Shown here: in pieces, positions 45,001 to 60,000 of the stretch
How the letters are laid out: each line of letters begins with the position of its first letter
Numbering within the stretch: the first letter of the stretch is position 1
Source: Antedon mediterranea
Taxonomy: Eukaryota > Echinodermata > Crinoidea > Comatulida > Antedonidae
Direction of reading: 5' to 3'
Length of the DNA: 64,000 nt
Assembly (NCBI RefSeq): GCF_964355755.1
Contig: NC_092679.1
Span: 16,110,932 to 16,174,931, forward strand
The notes under the pieces: model-generated
What the model was told of the DNA's origin: nothing
Seen by the model: the letters and a program-made list of their open reading frames with translations, nothing else
Database searches by the model: none
Made by a program: the position numbers and the translations under genes

Positions 45001-48000
45001 TCGGCCTCACCACTGTAATCACACATAAGGATATGACCAAGATAAGTACGGTAGTAAGTAAGGTAGTTAACACTCAGGTACTGTATGTAGTTTTATCAAT
45101 TACGTACCTACTGTACATTTGCACTTAGTATCTTTCAATGTAAAACCCCCTTGATGCTATACTTTTGAGCCAGAAAGTTTGACTATTAAAAATACTGTGT
45201 ATGAAAAATAACTTTGAGAGTGTCTGGATTTGCCAACAGATAGACATGTTAGTCATTTTGCAGCATGGCAAGACATTGTAAATGTGGGGGAAACTGACAA
45301 TCCTGTGGTATTTTGTGTCAAATACATTATTATTTATTGTGTACAGTCACGTGCATTCTGTCACATGCAAATATTTTGTATAGCAAATGATCATTAATTT
45401 AAGACAAGAAATGTTGAGCTGTAAAAAGAAACATTAATAGAATTTAGAAATATCTTTATTAAATCTTCAGCTAATAGCTAACTGATTTTAACCCCATTTA
45501 AATTAAATTTAGATACTGGTTAACTTTCAGACCTATTGGATTAGGGAGGCCACTCAAGTTTTAAAATGTGTTTATGTACAAACACGACGGATGATATCAT
45601 TCTGTTCTAATCCATGCTAAGATCATTTATTTCTCTTTTCATTTCTATGTACAGAGTTTGTGATAAAAAAAGAGCGACGAAACCCAAAAAGCAAAAAACT
45701 TGCAAAGGGCTGCCAAAAAATAGAAAATAAGATACAATTTAATTTTTTAAAAACCCCAAAAAAAAATCAAAGTAAAAAAAATGAAACCGATTGAAAATAT
45801 CAATGAAATTAAGGGCTGGCTGCTTTTGAAACCCAGGTTTTAGTGATCTTTAGTAGCTTTGGTCTCTAATTAGAATCCCTCCAACTAAAGACCGGTACTA
45901 GAAGTGGTCTTTAAATTACCCTATTTAGTTCTATGGAAATTGTGTCATAATTAGGCTGTCTTGCTGAACATGAAAAGTGAGGGTAATGTATCAGGTTATT
46001 TTTCCTATCCTTTCCATTTGTGTGTATTTAAAAAACTGCAGTATTTGATGATTTTCTTAGAATTTTCATTGCAAATGCATTCATTTTAAAAGTTTATTTC
46101 AAAATGGTCTTTAGAGGGACAACTTGAAGGAAAATGTTCATGTGGATCTATACTACCCAAACCGTGGTCTTTGGTCTCTAATTAGAGGAAATAATATGGG
46201 GCTGCAGTACAGTGGTTTTTATTGGGGGATTGGAGGAAGTCTTTAAATTGGAGAGAGATCTATTGTATACTGTACAGTACAGTAAAATACTTATTTACAA
46301 CCTTATTATTTAACCTCCCATTCATCAACCACTCCATCCCCTCCCCCACCCAAACAAAGAGTGTTTTAGTTTATTTTTAATTTAGATTTCCAAACACTTT
46401 TATTTATTAATGAGAAAGGTTTTTAATAGATTTAATTGAATCATACAATGAGTTTACTATTTTAATCTATATTAAAATATACTTGAAAATAAAATTAATA
46501 ATGTGAGAGTTTTAATACATTGCTATCAATTTTAATTGAATTATAGGTAATTAATTAACATTTTACATATTAGAAGATAAAGTTGACATTAAGACAAATT
46601 GTGAAAAGGTAATAGAGATTACCAGATATATAGAACATAAAAAAAGCAAACAGGTGTATTGTGATGACTAATTGTAATAATTGTCCAAACTTTTATTTAT
46701 TCATGTATTGCTAATTACCATTCCTTATCTATTAAAACTTTCTCAGAATATACATGACATATAGCAGTACTCTTCAACTATGAGTGGTCTGAAAATTTAT
46801 AATAGAGATTAATCACTAGGTGACTGACCTAGCATTAAGCTGCATAACAGTAACATAACGTTGTATCAGTGTGGCTATGTGTTTGGTGTAATACTTTACC
46901 ACTGTTTAGGTATCATTGATATTAACTGTTCACACACACTTGTAAACTATCTTGTATGGCTTATGGGGATTTCATCTAAACACTGGATTTATGCCAATAA
47001 ATATTACGCTACCGGCTACACAATAGCACACTTTAAAAGTAGTTTGTGGAGTCGAGATCGTCATTTTTGGAATTATTAATGATTTGGAAAGATGCAGGAT
47101 AAGTTAAACCGAACGTTTTCTCGTCTCAGGAAAGAAAAACAATTAGTTTATCTTGATAAAGAACTTTTAGAGGTGAGTTTTGAATGAATTAGGTGCTGGC
47201 TTCGTCTTTAACTATTTCTTTTGTTCTAATAAAATTCCCCTATTAAGGGGACACCTTCGGGACCCAACAAACTGTCCACTTAATAAGGGTGTCCCTTGAA
47301 TAGGGGTTGGTGCATGGAGATATAAAATTAGATACCTCCATGGTTTTGGTGTTGCTCAATAACATATTCCCTCAATAACCCCCCTGAAGTGTCCCTTTAA
47401 TATGTCACAAATGATCAGGGACTCTAATGTGTGTTACCATTATCATAATAGTTGGCCAATGTTGCCTGTCTATTGCTGAATGAAAGCATTAGCATGTCGG
47501 GTAATGATATCTCATACCATATCTCCAATTATTCATTTCTGTTGTCCTATCTTTTTCCTTTCATTGGTATCCATCTGTTGTCCAGTCTATGGCTGAAGTG
47601 GTCCATTTCGGATTTGACCAATTCTATTCTGCTGTGGGGATTAGTATACAGTACCTTTCATATCAAATAAGAATTACTCGTCATTACATCATTACATAAC
47701 TAATAATAATTCTATTCATACCTTTTTGTATTTATCCGGTTGGTTTTATATTAGATAAACCAATGTAGACACAGGAATTTCATTATGTCATACAAATAAA
47801 TTGCTTTTCGTGAGTATTCTCTGAAACACGCAACCAACAATACACGTTTGTTTACTTTGTGATCTTATAAGTGTATTTGTTGTTTAATTTCTGGTTACTT
47901 GAGGCCCATTGTTTAGCTGATGAAAAAGCAAATTTGAACAATGCGTTTGCTTTTTCTTCATTTTTGCAGGAACACGCGGCATGGATCAATAAGGTTTTGA

Positions 48001-51000
48001 AACGGCATAAACTTCGGCCAGTGAGTGACCTCAGGAAGGCTGTATCTGAAAGTCTAACTCTTGTTAATCTTGTTGAAATATTAAGTAAGTATAACATTTT
48101 ATTTTGTTTTTTTACTTTTATTTTTTTTATATGATTATCAATAATATTTAACTTAAACTTTTTTAATGGTGTTAGGAGCAATTTGACCATGTATGTGTAA
48201 AATCACAAAATAAATATAGTGATTTATTATTTATTTTGTACTCTTAATTAAGGCATATTTTTTTTCTCTAATTTGTTATTTTTAAAATTTGTTATTTTTA
48301 AATTTGTAATGTACTGTTAGTTGATCACGGCCTTGTATTGTAGAAGAACACCTTTATGGTGACACAAGCTTTTCCGTGTTAAAATAAAGTATTTATTATT
48401 GGTGTTTCTAGGTTACTTCACATGGCTATTAAAAAACCATTAGCAGTATTTCGATACACATTTCCATGGTACTGTTATGTGTCCTGTTTACACATAAAAT
48501 TTGTAGTACTGTACTATAAATTTGTAAGAATAATATTTAGTTTCTAAAGTTATTAAAAGTACAGTAAACTGTAATATTATTACTTATTACTTACTTTATT
48601 CATAGTAAGCTTCTTGTTGCTATGGCTACCTGTAGTTTAGGGTAACAGTTTCAAATTACTAACCCCTATTATGGAGGTCACCTGTGAGACAAAACAGAGT
48701 AGGATAAATGGCTTTCTCAGGTAAATAAAGTTTGTTTTGATAGCTTAGGGATGAAATGAATGCTACTACATGTATATTGCTTTACTCTAAACAATGTGTT
48801 GAATGAAAAACTGGAAATTTGCAGTACACAGGTACCCTATCATGGATCACAAGTACAGGTACATTCCAATTTGATCCTGGGTCTGATCCCAATGCACTGC
48901 TGTGTGAAGTACAGCAAGGATTATGTAGTAGCAGCTGTGGATGTCAAATGAATGATAGTGGTGTAAGCCTACATATGGATACACACTGTGCTGTACTTTA
49001 TGGATATACTGTACTAGTGTACAAATCAGGTTCCCGGACACAACGTACGGTACATAAACATGACGTTCATACCTAGCTAAAATACGTATAATTATAAAAA
49101 TATAATATAAGAGAGTAGCCAATTGAAAAATAAGTATTCCAGAACTAATTTATATACTCACAGTAACATCGAAAAAGATGTAATAATTAATTAATCTTAT
49201 CATAAATTCGTAGCAAACGACTCTTTCTGGAAAACAGAAGAATAAGCAAAAGATAGTGTTAATACGTTTCTTTTTAATTACTTAATTTTATTTCAGAAAT
49301 TGTTCTTGAACACAGCAAGCAAGAACACTATTTTGTTTATGTCATGCCGCTTTCGAGGATATTGTTGAACACAATTTATTTACTTTAACAAAATTTATTA
49401 ACAAACAGATACAGTACATTCTTTATCTATCATCATCATCCGTTGCGCTATTTGTCTTGGGTAGACATTGCGTACGCTAATCGTTTCCATGACTCTCTTT
49501 CGGTGGTCTGATGGTCTGTCATTAATTTTGCGATCGATGTATTTGCTTTTTTTTTTGGCTTTTTTTTTTTTTTTTATCATCTAGAATTCACCTAATTCGT
49601 AGGAGGCTCATTAGTGTGCAGATCCGACAAACAGACTCATATATTTCACAATGGGGGTGGGGTTGGGGGGAAAATGAGCATAAGCCTTGGTAGCGTATAA
49701 ACGAAAATAATACTAATATAGCAAAAATTGAGTGATTTATTGTACTGTATAGTACTAGGTAGTAGAAATGTTGTTATGTGTATGTATAGAGTACTGTAAA
49801 CCTGTATGTGAAGTGTAGGTATTACATAATACCGGTTTGATTTTGATGGACTGGTTACGCCCTATTAGAGTAAACCAATATTTTGGGTTTTTTTTCAGTA
49901 GAACCCCCTCCTACAAACAAGGGGTGTTTTAACACTATGGCCAACTCTTTTTCAGTGGACACCCCTATTAAGGGGACACTTTGTTGAGTCCTATTACATT
50001 TCATTGGTTCTACTTGTATTTCTGTGTTTACTTTTCTCTCTTCTTTATTTGGATGTTGCTCTGGATTATTATTAACATTCTCAAATTTAGTTCCTCTGTC
50101 TTCTTGCATCACAGGCCTGAACAGAGGGGACATCAAGCATACATTCAGTCTGACATTTTAGCCTGTAGGTTGTAATCATATACAGTACATTGAATTTAAA
50201 TGAAAATTAATGGGCGCTCAAGGACACGGACAAAGAGTTCCTGTAAAGTTGTGTAATTTACTATAAATTAAAAGTACAACTGTAACAGAAAACTAATATA
50301 ATAATTTTTATATTTCAATAAGTTCTTTATGTAATGTTATTGGTGTGTGAATACATACATTGGTCTTTGTGATCTTATATGTTAGCGCGCCGTGTTGATG
50401 ACAAATTAATTTTTTGATCCTCATCAAACACATATCTTGTGTGAGGTGTAAATTCTACTAATTAGTACAGGGGCAGATCCAGCATTATAGATTAGAGGGA
50501 GTTGGGGGGGGGGCGCGCTAATATTTCATAAATATTAAAATAAATATTAAATAAATAAACAATCCGTCAGGTTGCAGAAAAATAAAAATAGTCATTATTA
50601 TATAATTTTATAAAGTTAAATTTTAGGTTGGGCTAAAGCTTGTTTACAGTACTGTAGCTCCCGCCTAAATCCGTGCCTGTAGTATGGCATGTTGTATCGT
50701 TATATATAGTATTGTATTATTCTATTACAGATAAACTTACACTAGTATACTGTATTAAATTACTGTATGTAACAATTTTGGATATACTGTATGTACAGTA
50801 AACTCCTATTGCAGATGCACCCAAATTGTCCAATTACCACCGCAATTATTCTAATTATGCAAGAAGGGTCTAAATTTGTTTTTAATTGCACCTTTACAAT
50901 CCTCAATATTAACTATCACATAATAAAAACAATTGTTAATAGATTGAGCATAGTAGCAGTAAAAACATTAATGTCTCTTAAAACTAAATTATTAGATTGT

Positions 51001-54000
51001 TTAATGTTTTATTTTAAGGTCATGCTCAATAAATGTTATCGCCTTCCTTCCTGCCTTAAATTATACACTAAAAACTTTAGCATGATGAATGAGGTATTTA
51101 AAAGCAGACAGGGTACCTATTTATCAAAATATGTCAACAATTTTACAAAGTACATGTATAGGTGTCTGATACTGTGATTTTGATTATTAGGGTCTATTTC
51201 TGCTGCATAACATTGTCAAAATAGTGACCATTCTACAGTAATTGAAAATTCAGAACTTCTATTAAGGGGATAACTTTTGGACCCCAAATTTTGAAAATGG
51301 GCAAGCACAATATACAGTAATATTAACATTCTGTCAGAAATAGATATAAAAAAGTAGTTAATAATTTCATTTCACTGTCACAATCTGCCTGATCTACGTA
51401 TTTTTTGTTTTGCAATATTCTTTCAGGTGCTACTGTATATACTACAGCAAAACACTGTGGGTAAATCCTAACTAAACTTTTTATCACATCTCAAAACTAG
51501 AAAGCCACTCCGAGAGTGCACCTACATAAGATTTCTCCGGTTAAAAAAAATATATATATTTTTGTGTGTCTTAATGCTGTTTGTGATTGAGGCTAATTTC
51601 ACTACAAGCATGTGTATGCGAGTTTGGTGTAATGGTTATGTAACTAGCTTTTCAATTAACAATAGCTTCAGTTGAATAACAATAGAACAGCAACGCGAAA
51701 ATCAAACGAGTGAATTTGAAAAGAAATAGGTTTTTTCTACTCGCATCAAAAAACGTGAACATTAAATCAAATTATGTTTTAAAATTACAAATCACAAATT
51801 ATAACTCTTGCCTCTTGTAAAAAAATGAAGTTTTTTGGACAAGTAGTTCTCGAGAAAATGTAATTTCAGTTACTTTAAGACTGCTCGCCGGCTTTTGAAA
51901 AATTCTGTCCTATCTTTTAACACTAGCAGGTCTGAAAAGTATACTCAAAAAGTGGTCCAGAATTGGGACCATGGTCCCAAATAGTCCCAAAATTTAATGA
52001 AATGGTCCATGACCACATATCTATCTGTATATTCATTTTGGTAAAGATCTTGTAATTACTTTTTGAGTAATCCTGCTAAAAACAAACAAACAAACACACT
52101 CTACCGATTACATATACCTCGTGAGGTAATTTGATTTGATTTGATTTGATTGATTCTTTTATTTTTCACACAACATTCATAAAAATATAAATATAAAATT
52201 AAGTACAATAAAGTGTGAAAAACAGGGTAACCACAAGCAAGCAAAGCTTTTAATCTGTGGCACCCTAACTTAAAATATAAATTTACAAATGTATTACAAA
52301 AATGTTTTCATGTAGTAAATAAATGAACGAAAATACAACGTACTATAATATAATATATATATATATATATATACTTCACAGTCTCAGAATATATACGAAA
52401 ATGTAATTAATTAAGTTAATGTTAGACATATTTTACAAATGTTGTTTTCGCAAAGATATATTTATATAACTATTAATGCATTTATTTAGTAATAGTTTTT
52501 TAAATATTGATATATTTTCACTCTCTCTTATATTTCTTATAAGTTGATTCCATAGCTTAGGTCCTCTATATGCTATACTTTGCTGACCCATATTAGTTGA
52601 TTTTAATTTTATACAATAATTGTCTTTATTTCGAGTGTTATATGTATGATAATTATCAAATAAACTGAATAAAGAATTAAAACATTTTGGAAGTTGTCCT
52701 TTTTGGTATTTAAACATAAAATTTAAAACACTGTTTTTATACAAATCAAATATATTAAATGTGCCCGTTTTCACAAAGAGCTGAGAAGAGGGATGATGAA
52801 AGTCTACCTTACAAATAATCCTAAGAGCTCTTTTCTGAAGCAAAAGAAGGCGATCCAAATTGTCTTTGTTTCCCGCACCCCATATAATAATACCATATGT
52901 CAACACTGGTAATATAAGTGTCTTGTATATGGTAAGTAACACTTGAGTAGATACTAAATTTTTTATATGACACATGGCACCAATTATTTAGGATGCTTTA
53001 CAAGAAACTGCATTTGTATGGTGTCTAAAGTTTAGTTTCTCATCAATGATGACACCGAGAAATTTAGTATATGGTACTCTATCTATTGAAACTCTATTTA
53101 TTGAAAGTACAAATTGGGATGTGTCAATGTTGGTATTCTTTCCACTAAATAACATATACGTAGTCTTGGTTGTATTAATATTTAATCTATTAGTTTTACA
53201 CCATTTCTCAATTTTATTTAGTTCATTTGTCATTATTGTAAAGGCAGTGACGATATCATTGTGTTGTAAAAACATATTCGTATCATCTGCAAACATTATT
53301 AAATCAACGACATTACTTACAGAAAACATGTTATTTATGAATATCAAAAACAGCAGGGGTCCAAGGATTGACCCTTGTGGAACGCCTTGTTTTATTATTT
53401 TGGTTACAGACTGACACTTCCCAATTTGTACGAATTGTTGTCTTTCTCTAAGGTAGCTACGGTACCAATCAAGAACCACGCCTCTTATTCCATAATGGGG
53501 CAATTTTGTGAGCAATAATTCATGATCTATCGAATTGAACGCCTTGGATAAATCCAAAAATACGCCAATCATAAATTGCTTGTTGTCAACGGCTGTTGTT
53601 ATTTTATCAAGGACTTGTAGGAGGGCGTGGTTAGTTGAATGACCTGCCCTGAATCCATATTGAGATTCATGTAACATTTCATATTTACACAAAAAAGCGA
53701 TTGTTTGGTCATATACGACCCTTTCAAATACCTTAGATATACATGGTAATATCGATATCGGTCTATAATTTTCTATGTTCTCCCTTGCTCCTTTTTTATA
53801 CACAGGAATTGTTTTAGCAATTTTTAGTTGACAAGGAAATACACCCGATTGAAGGGATACATTGATTATATGAGATAACGGTTTAGCCAGTATATCCGAG
53901 TTATTTTTTATATAAAAGGTACCAATGTCATCACAACCACTTGACTTATTTACATTTAAATCATTAATGTATTTAATGATATCGGACTCGGATACAGCTC

Positions 54001-57000
54001 TAAAAAACATTGAATTCAAAATGTCATGTTGTATTTTATATTCGGTGTTACTATTACGGTTATCATCACCTTGGCATTTCCCGATTGATCGTAATCAAAA
54101 CGGTACTGGGTATGGTCTACTAGTTTTTCTGCTCCCAACCAGTACATCCATTCATAGAAGCTTTGATGAAGTAAGCCTACCTGGTGGTGGCCATAGAACG
54201 GTCCCGAGATAACGACTATACTTCGGCTTTAGTTGATAGAAGATCTAACAATTTATTCAATCTTCTATCGACTAAAGCCGAAGTATAGTCGTTATCTCGG
54301 GACCGTTCTATGGCCACCACCAGGTAGGCTAACTTACTTCATTAAAGCTTCTATGAATGGATGTACTGGTTGGGAGCAGAAAAACTAGTAGACCATACCC
54401 AGTACCGTTTTGATTACGATCAATCGGGAAATTACCTCACGACGCTACTATAGTCAGTCTGGTTGTGAAACAAACAACATCTTCAATGTGCCCTTTAATT
54501 AAGCTGGTAATTAATATTCTTTAATGATATGTAGTCTCAATATCTATGTAGTGCATGACTGCGCATTAAAATGTGAACTGATTAATTTCAGATTGAGTTT
54601 CATTATTTAGTCTATTTAATAGCATTGTTGTATTTGAATAAGGGAGATAAAGATTCCTTGTAGTGCATTGATTGTTTACAAATGAGTGCCGGATACAGAA
54701 TAATTTAAAGCAATTAGTGTATGTTTTTAGACTGTCATGGTTCTTTTTCATATTGTTACTATTACTATTATTTTACCTTGGAAGTGAATCATGAATAGCT
54801 ACCGTATGTGTCACTGTATTTATAGGTTTACTTAAACACTTGGTTCGTTCAGAGTTGTTTAAACAATGTGTAATTGTTTGGAAAGTAATAGGAAAATGTT
54901 ATATATAAAAAAGTTCTTATTTGTATGGCTGAAATGCTGAGTTTTATATTCTAGTCTGGCTTGACTATAGTTTTTGTTAAATATAATACCCATGTAGTCC
55001 AATTTGTGTATGGTACATAAATTAGGGACAAAAAAAAACCCCAAACAAATTTTTAGAAAAGCAACAAGTTGTATTTCAAACGAGTATTGTGATTGGTCAG
55101 TTGATTGATTGTTTTTCCTGTGTTTTTTAACCTATTTTCAATACACACACTTGTTAAAAGAATGATTGCAATGTAGTTTTTCCCATTGGTATATAAATTG
55201 GCAACAGGTATGACAGAAATAGGATGATAGATTATCAAGTGTGTTATGGACCAAACAAGTTTATATATCAACTGACATGACAGATATTTATGTACATTCT
55301 ATGCAATCCAATAATATAATTCTACTATTGATAGATTGATGTGAGATGAATTCAAAACTCAACAAGAATTCATTTGATTTGCATTGATTAGAATAGATTT
55401 CGTTTTAAGAGTAACAGCTTTAGTAGACTGAAAATTAAAGCTAAAAAGGAAATAAATGTTATGAGAAATGATTAAATAGGATAAAGCCTTGTGTGCTATT
55501 CAATTCAGCAGTTTATCAATAATAGTATATTTAATAGCAGAATGCTATTGATAAAACGAAAGGTATTAAAGGAGATGGCATACTATTTTTCAAGATCTGC
55601 TGTATGTTGGTAGATAGTTACTACGTATTAAAATCTTTTTTTAAATATCTATATTTAAATATTTAACTGAATATGAATAAGGAACTATGTACATGTATAT
55701 TGGTGTATGGTATAGTATACTACACAATTCAAAAGCTGTACATTTTGTCAATTACATTACAATGCAAAAGATCAGGACATTAGGTTCAGCACTTCTAAAG
55801 CTATCTACACTATCAAACTTTATGTGACAAAAAATGTGATGTGCCCATATATATATATGATGATGATATCATATCACTACCATATGTGGGCGTATTACTA
55901 CCATATTTGAGCACAACACACAATTTTTGTCAAACTATTTTGATTTAGTCATACTCTGTTGCTTCGTAGTTAAGTGCCTCAGAAAGTTGTTATTATTTAG
56001 TATGCTTGTACAGCATTTGTATCTAAACTTGAGGCAGGTACTAATATATAAATTATAAGTGTTCTTCCAGATCCATATCTCTATCAGGCTCTAAATTCGG
56101 TTATTTGGGTTCTTCTTCATTGTTATCTTGGTTGTTTATGTTACCAAACTTTTTTAAGGCTTCTATGATTTATTATACTGTAATTAATTTTAAAATGCAA
56201 TAAAATCTAAAATCAGAATTATTAGAAAAGATACGATATATGATAACAAATTTAATGAGTTTCAGTAAACCTCTTTATCCCCTTTTTTATTCTCTTAATA
56301 TAGGATTTTTCTAGTCAATCAATACATAGCACCTGCGAATACTTAAAAAACTATCTTGGTCAATGAGACATTTAATTTTTAATTTGATTGTTAATTTTCA
56401 GAAGGTTACTCACCCTTTCAGTAGCAAAGTTCACTCAGAATTTGATCTTAGCTAAACAATATCTTCTATGGGAACTTATAGGAAGTAAAAAACATACATG
56501 CTTTTGGAGAACATGTTAAATACTGTACATGTACTGTACTGTACATTAAAAACATGTTTACACCTTATTTATAGAGCGTGACCCTAAACAGCGTATGCTG
56601 ACAATCAAGGAGCCCTCTTGATGAGTGACAGTGGCTGTGTGTATACTAGTACACTGGGGTAACAGTAACACCCTACTCGTCATGAAAGATGTACTAGGTT
56701 CTTTGAAGTGCAAGCCAGATGTGTACTTTGGACCTACGGTTTATAGTCCTTATCCGAGAAGACTTGTTCTACCACCAGAACCATGGAGCGAGTGAGGTTC
56801 GGAACCTTGCCGATGTTATGGCAAGGTTCCACTGTTTTAACTGCTGGGCCACTCATCGCTCACATGTACATGGATTTTAACTTTAGTTAGTTCTTTCGTT
56901 TGGTCGCCTTGCTTCCTTTCTACACTGATGTCATAAGATGGTGCAGTAATGTATAGATAAAAAGCAATTAAGAGATTATTTCTCCCCCTGCTGTTGAGTA

Positions 57001-60000
57001 ATTGTTAATCAAATACATTGATGCAACTCTTTAGGAAGACCATGGAGAATTTCTCCATGGGAAGACCCACCATGAAGTCAGAGGTGAGACAAAAATATAT
57101 TTCACACTTAATGTAATATTTCAGCCAGCTAGAAATTGGAATTGTGAAATAGCATGGTCATTTGGTGAGATTATATGAGTAAAATGTTCATGCTCTGAAA
57201 GATAGAAAGATATTTTGTATATCTGTTATAACATATATTTCTCTTAAAGCAATTATTTAGTGTTATCTTGTCCGTAAAGAAGATTTAATATTATATGGAG
57301 TTATCTGATTGATGAGCTGGCAATCAAAGTTCATGGAGAAATAGAACAAAACCATTTTTCTAAAGCTGGAAATCCTTGCTGTGAGCAAAGTTTTTTCAAC
57401 AATTGTTACGGAATTGGAAATCATTATAAGGATTAAGCAGAAGGAAAAGAATTACTCCACAATGAAAAATGTTGACGAAGAGCAGACTATTTCTCAAGAA
57501 AATTGTATGTGTTTTGAAATCTTTTTCAAATCTCCTGTATCTTCAGAAAATCTTTGTAAAGACGGATATTTTTAAAACCTAATGCGTTGGTTTATTTCTA
57601 ATCAATATTAGGAACAAAAGTATTTTTAGTTGACAATTTTCCTGGAGCAAAACATATCAAAGGTCTATTTTGCTGAGAAACAAAAGTATTTTTCTAGCAT
57701 TAGAAAAGGCTTTGCCACAGAACGTTGACAGTTTTAGCCTACAGTAGGGTTGGTTTTGAAAATCTTCTGCAGGAGCAAAAGTATTTCTGCTATGTGTTTT
57801 TGTTTCACACAAATGTCGGTTTTCGTTCTGGATGAAACTTTCAATAGAATCTTTTATACATTTTGTTGCCCTTTCATAGGCCTTTTCATACATGCAAGAA
57901 GAAAAGCTCACTGAAATTTCTGGCCAAGGGAGAACTCCAGAAGCATTATAGCACAAACTTTGGAAATAAGTTGTTTTTAAGTTGCTTAGATATTTTGTTT
58001 GTAATCTCAGAAGTTCTTTCACTTCCAGCTGTACCTACCTTTGTAAAATCTGGAAATAGTTAACTAGCAGAAGTGAAAAAAAAGTGTTTTTCTGTAATTG
58101 ACAGCCCTTTTTTGGAGAAGATTTTATTTTCAAAATATTGTTGGCAGTATATCATTGTATAAAAATGTTTCAAGGTATAGCCACCTTCACCTAATAATTG
58201 TTTTCCCATTTTCTTTATTTAATATTACAGTAGAGAAAAATCCCTATTCAAGGGACCCAACAACAGCATAACAAGAACAATATTAAACTGTATATTTCCT
58301 CTTATTTGTTTCTCAGAAAATTTGATGAACAAAAGGAGGATTCTATTATATATCTAAAGTGTACTTCTAATCTGTACTGTTCTTCTTTACTTGATTGAAC
58401 ACATAATGTAGTATGCTAAGCTTTATTTTCTTTTTTTACAGCAAATGAAAAACTACCTGGTATACAAACAAAACCTATTATTAGGGCACAGAAAGCTGAG
58501 AATATACGACAGTGTCTTAACTTATTGAGGAAAAAACGAACTGACATTGAAGGCCTAGAAGCTGAGGGTAAGAAAACGCTTTTCTCTGGTTAATTATTGT
58601 GATTTATGAAAACCTGAACCTAATATAATAACACTTCTCCTGTAAATACAGTAATTTGAAATGTTATAATGTATCGTCTATGATAAGTTAATGTACTATA
58701 ATAGGCCTACAGTAACCATGCTATATTTCTGCAGATCATGTTTTTTCAGCACAGCCAAAATACTTTATAATTAGTTAATAATTAATCAATTTAGTTAAAA
58801 AGCATACATACAGTAGAAAGGGTTGAGATTGATGATTCCTGATGAGTGTGATTATTAACATTATACTTACAGTACAGTATAGAAAGCAGGAATAAATATA
58901 ATTATTTCAATATATAAAGGAGTTCTGAAACAACATACAAAATCTAAGAAACAAGATTCTAAAATATACTAACAAAAAATTGAAATTAATGCGACACAGT
59001 TCTGTTCAAAATCATGTATCACAAATTTAAGTGTCACATGAATCAATAATAATGAAGGTAGATATTAATCTGGCACCAAAATTCAAATCCCATTGGATGT
59101 TAGAGTAATAGTAAAAATATGCTTGATTGATGAGTGGCTACCTGTTCCCATGGTAACAAAATGTAAACACCTGTCTCCGCTCTCATGGTGCTCATAAATC
59201 GTGACCCGTAAAGTTAGCTTTTGTCAAGAAAGTTTTAAAGAAATAAAGTTGTTGTACAGTATAAAGTAGGGAGAAGATTTGAGGATACGACAGTAGTACT
59301 TTTCTACCTAAACTCCCTGAAGTATTGTAGGGTTTTTGCAAAGTACCATTGAAATGTGCCTATGAATTTGGGTTTCTTTAATCAACAATGAAAATGATGT
59401 TTGATGTTGCTTTTTAAATCCGTATTACTTTTGTTAATGTTATTTTAAGTTTCCTTGTACAGTAAATAGGCCTATTGTTATTGAACTTTTATTTTACTTA
59501 CTGTACTTTGGACGCACCTTCATTCAAGAAGTGTGCCACTGTTTCAAAAGTGTAGCTTCCAAATAAAATATTGTTATTATACTGTAGGCCGATTCATTGC
59601 TATTCTGCCTATCTCTATACAAAAATAAGAAGAATTGTGTAAAGTTTCAATATTACCTGAACCTTAATGAAAATGAAGTCACCTTTTTGTAACACCACAA
59701 CCCTACTGTAGTAGAGAGAAAACATTTTGGCCTTCTAAAGATCGGCCCTTTTGAGACTTTCTTTTTATACATTACACCTCTTTGGCTAAACTCCAAAAAT
59801 AAGTATAGTACTCTGAAATACAGTATCAATTCATATATTCTACTGTACCTTTTATAAACCCATACCCTCTCTACCTAACCATAAACTTTTACTTATTTAT
59901 GAAACTGAAAGTCTTAACATTCTGACCTTAAGCATTAGAACTAAAAGCTGTAAATACCTTTCAAAAAGTACCGTAAACTATGTTTTGTTTATTTTCCATG

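Larger units (their letters stand above)
41740..47969. other. CH-domain gene, first intron(s)
   Basis: Apart from the alternative first exon at 47092, I see only repeats: an ACTCC microsatellite (about 41836-41866), a 32-base A run (41978-42009), a TA microsatellite (about 42280-42316), tRNA-containing tandem units (42317-43140), a MITE (43877-44112), and a member of the GGGGACACTTTGTT family (about 47225-47400). Confidence 0.6.
48085..58441. other. CH-domain gene, intron splitting the CH domain
   Basis: A 10.4-kb intron. It holds a hAT-like MITE (50468-50679), a LINE with adjoining palindrome (52119-54442), a palindromic MITE (55796-55960) and a SINE (56603-56864). Several open frames of 60-130 codons (for example 50791-51177 on the plus strand) have AT-rich codons and no family resemblance. 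Confidence 0.6.

Noticed and set aside
48847-49122. Cys/Tyr-rich open frames on both strands
   Set aside because: No signal peptide, no cysteine pattern of a known family, and AT/TACTGTA-rich repeats explain the composition.
50791-51177. 128-codon plus-strand open frame
   Set aside because: AT-driven composition, no motif, no splice or promoter context; probably chance in AT-rich intron.
52119-54442. The TCGTGAGGTAATTT pair as a LINE target-site duplication
   Set aside because: The two copies are in inverted, not direct, orientation, so they cannot be a standard duplication; reported instead as an inverted pair.
57035-57084. Possible small exon in the CH-domain gene (acceptor before GAAGACC, donor GAG/GTGAGA)
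   Set aside because: Its length and phase do not fit between the phase-1 exons at 48084 and 58442, and it would interrupt the CH domain.
57381-58063. Overlapping 60-120 codon frames on both strands
   Set aside because: No family resemblance, no conserved splice structure; shadows in an intron.
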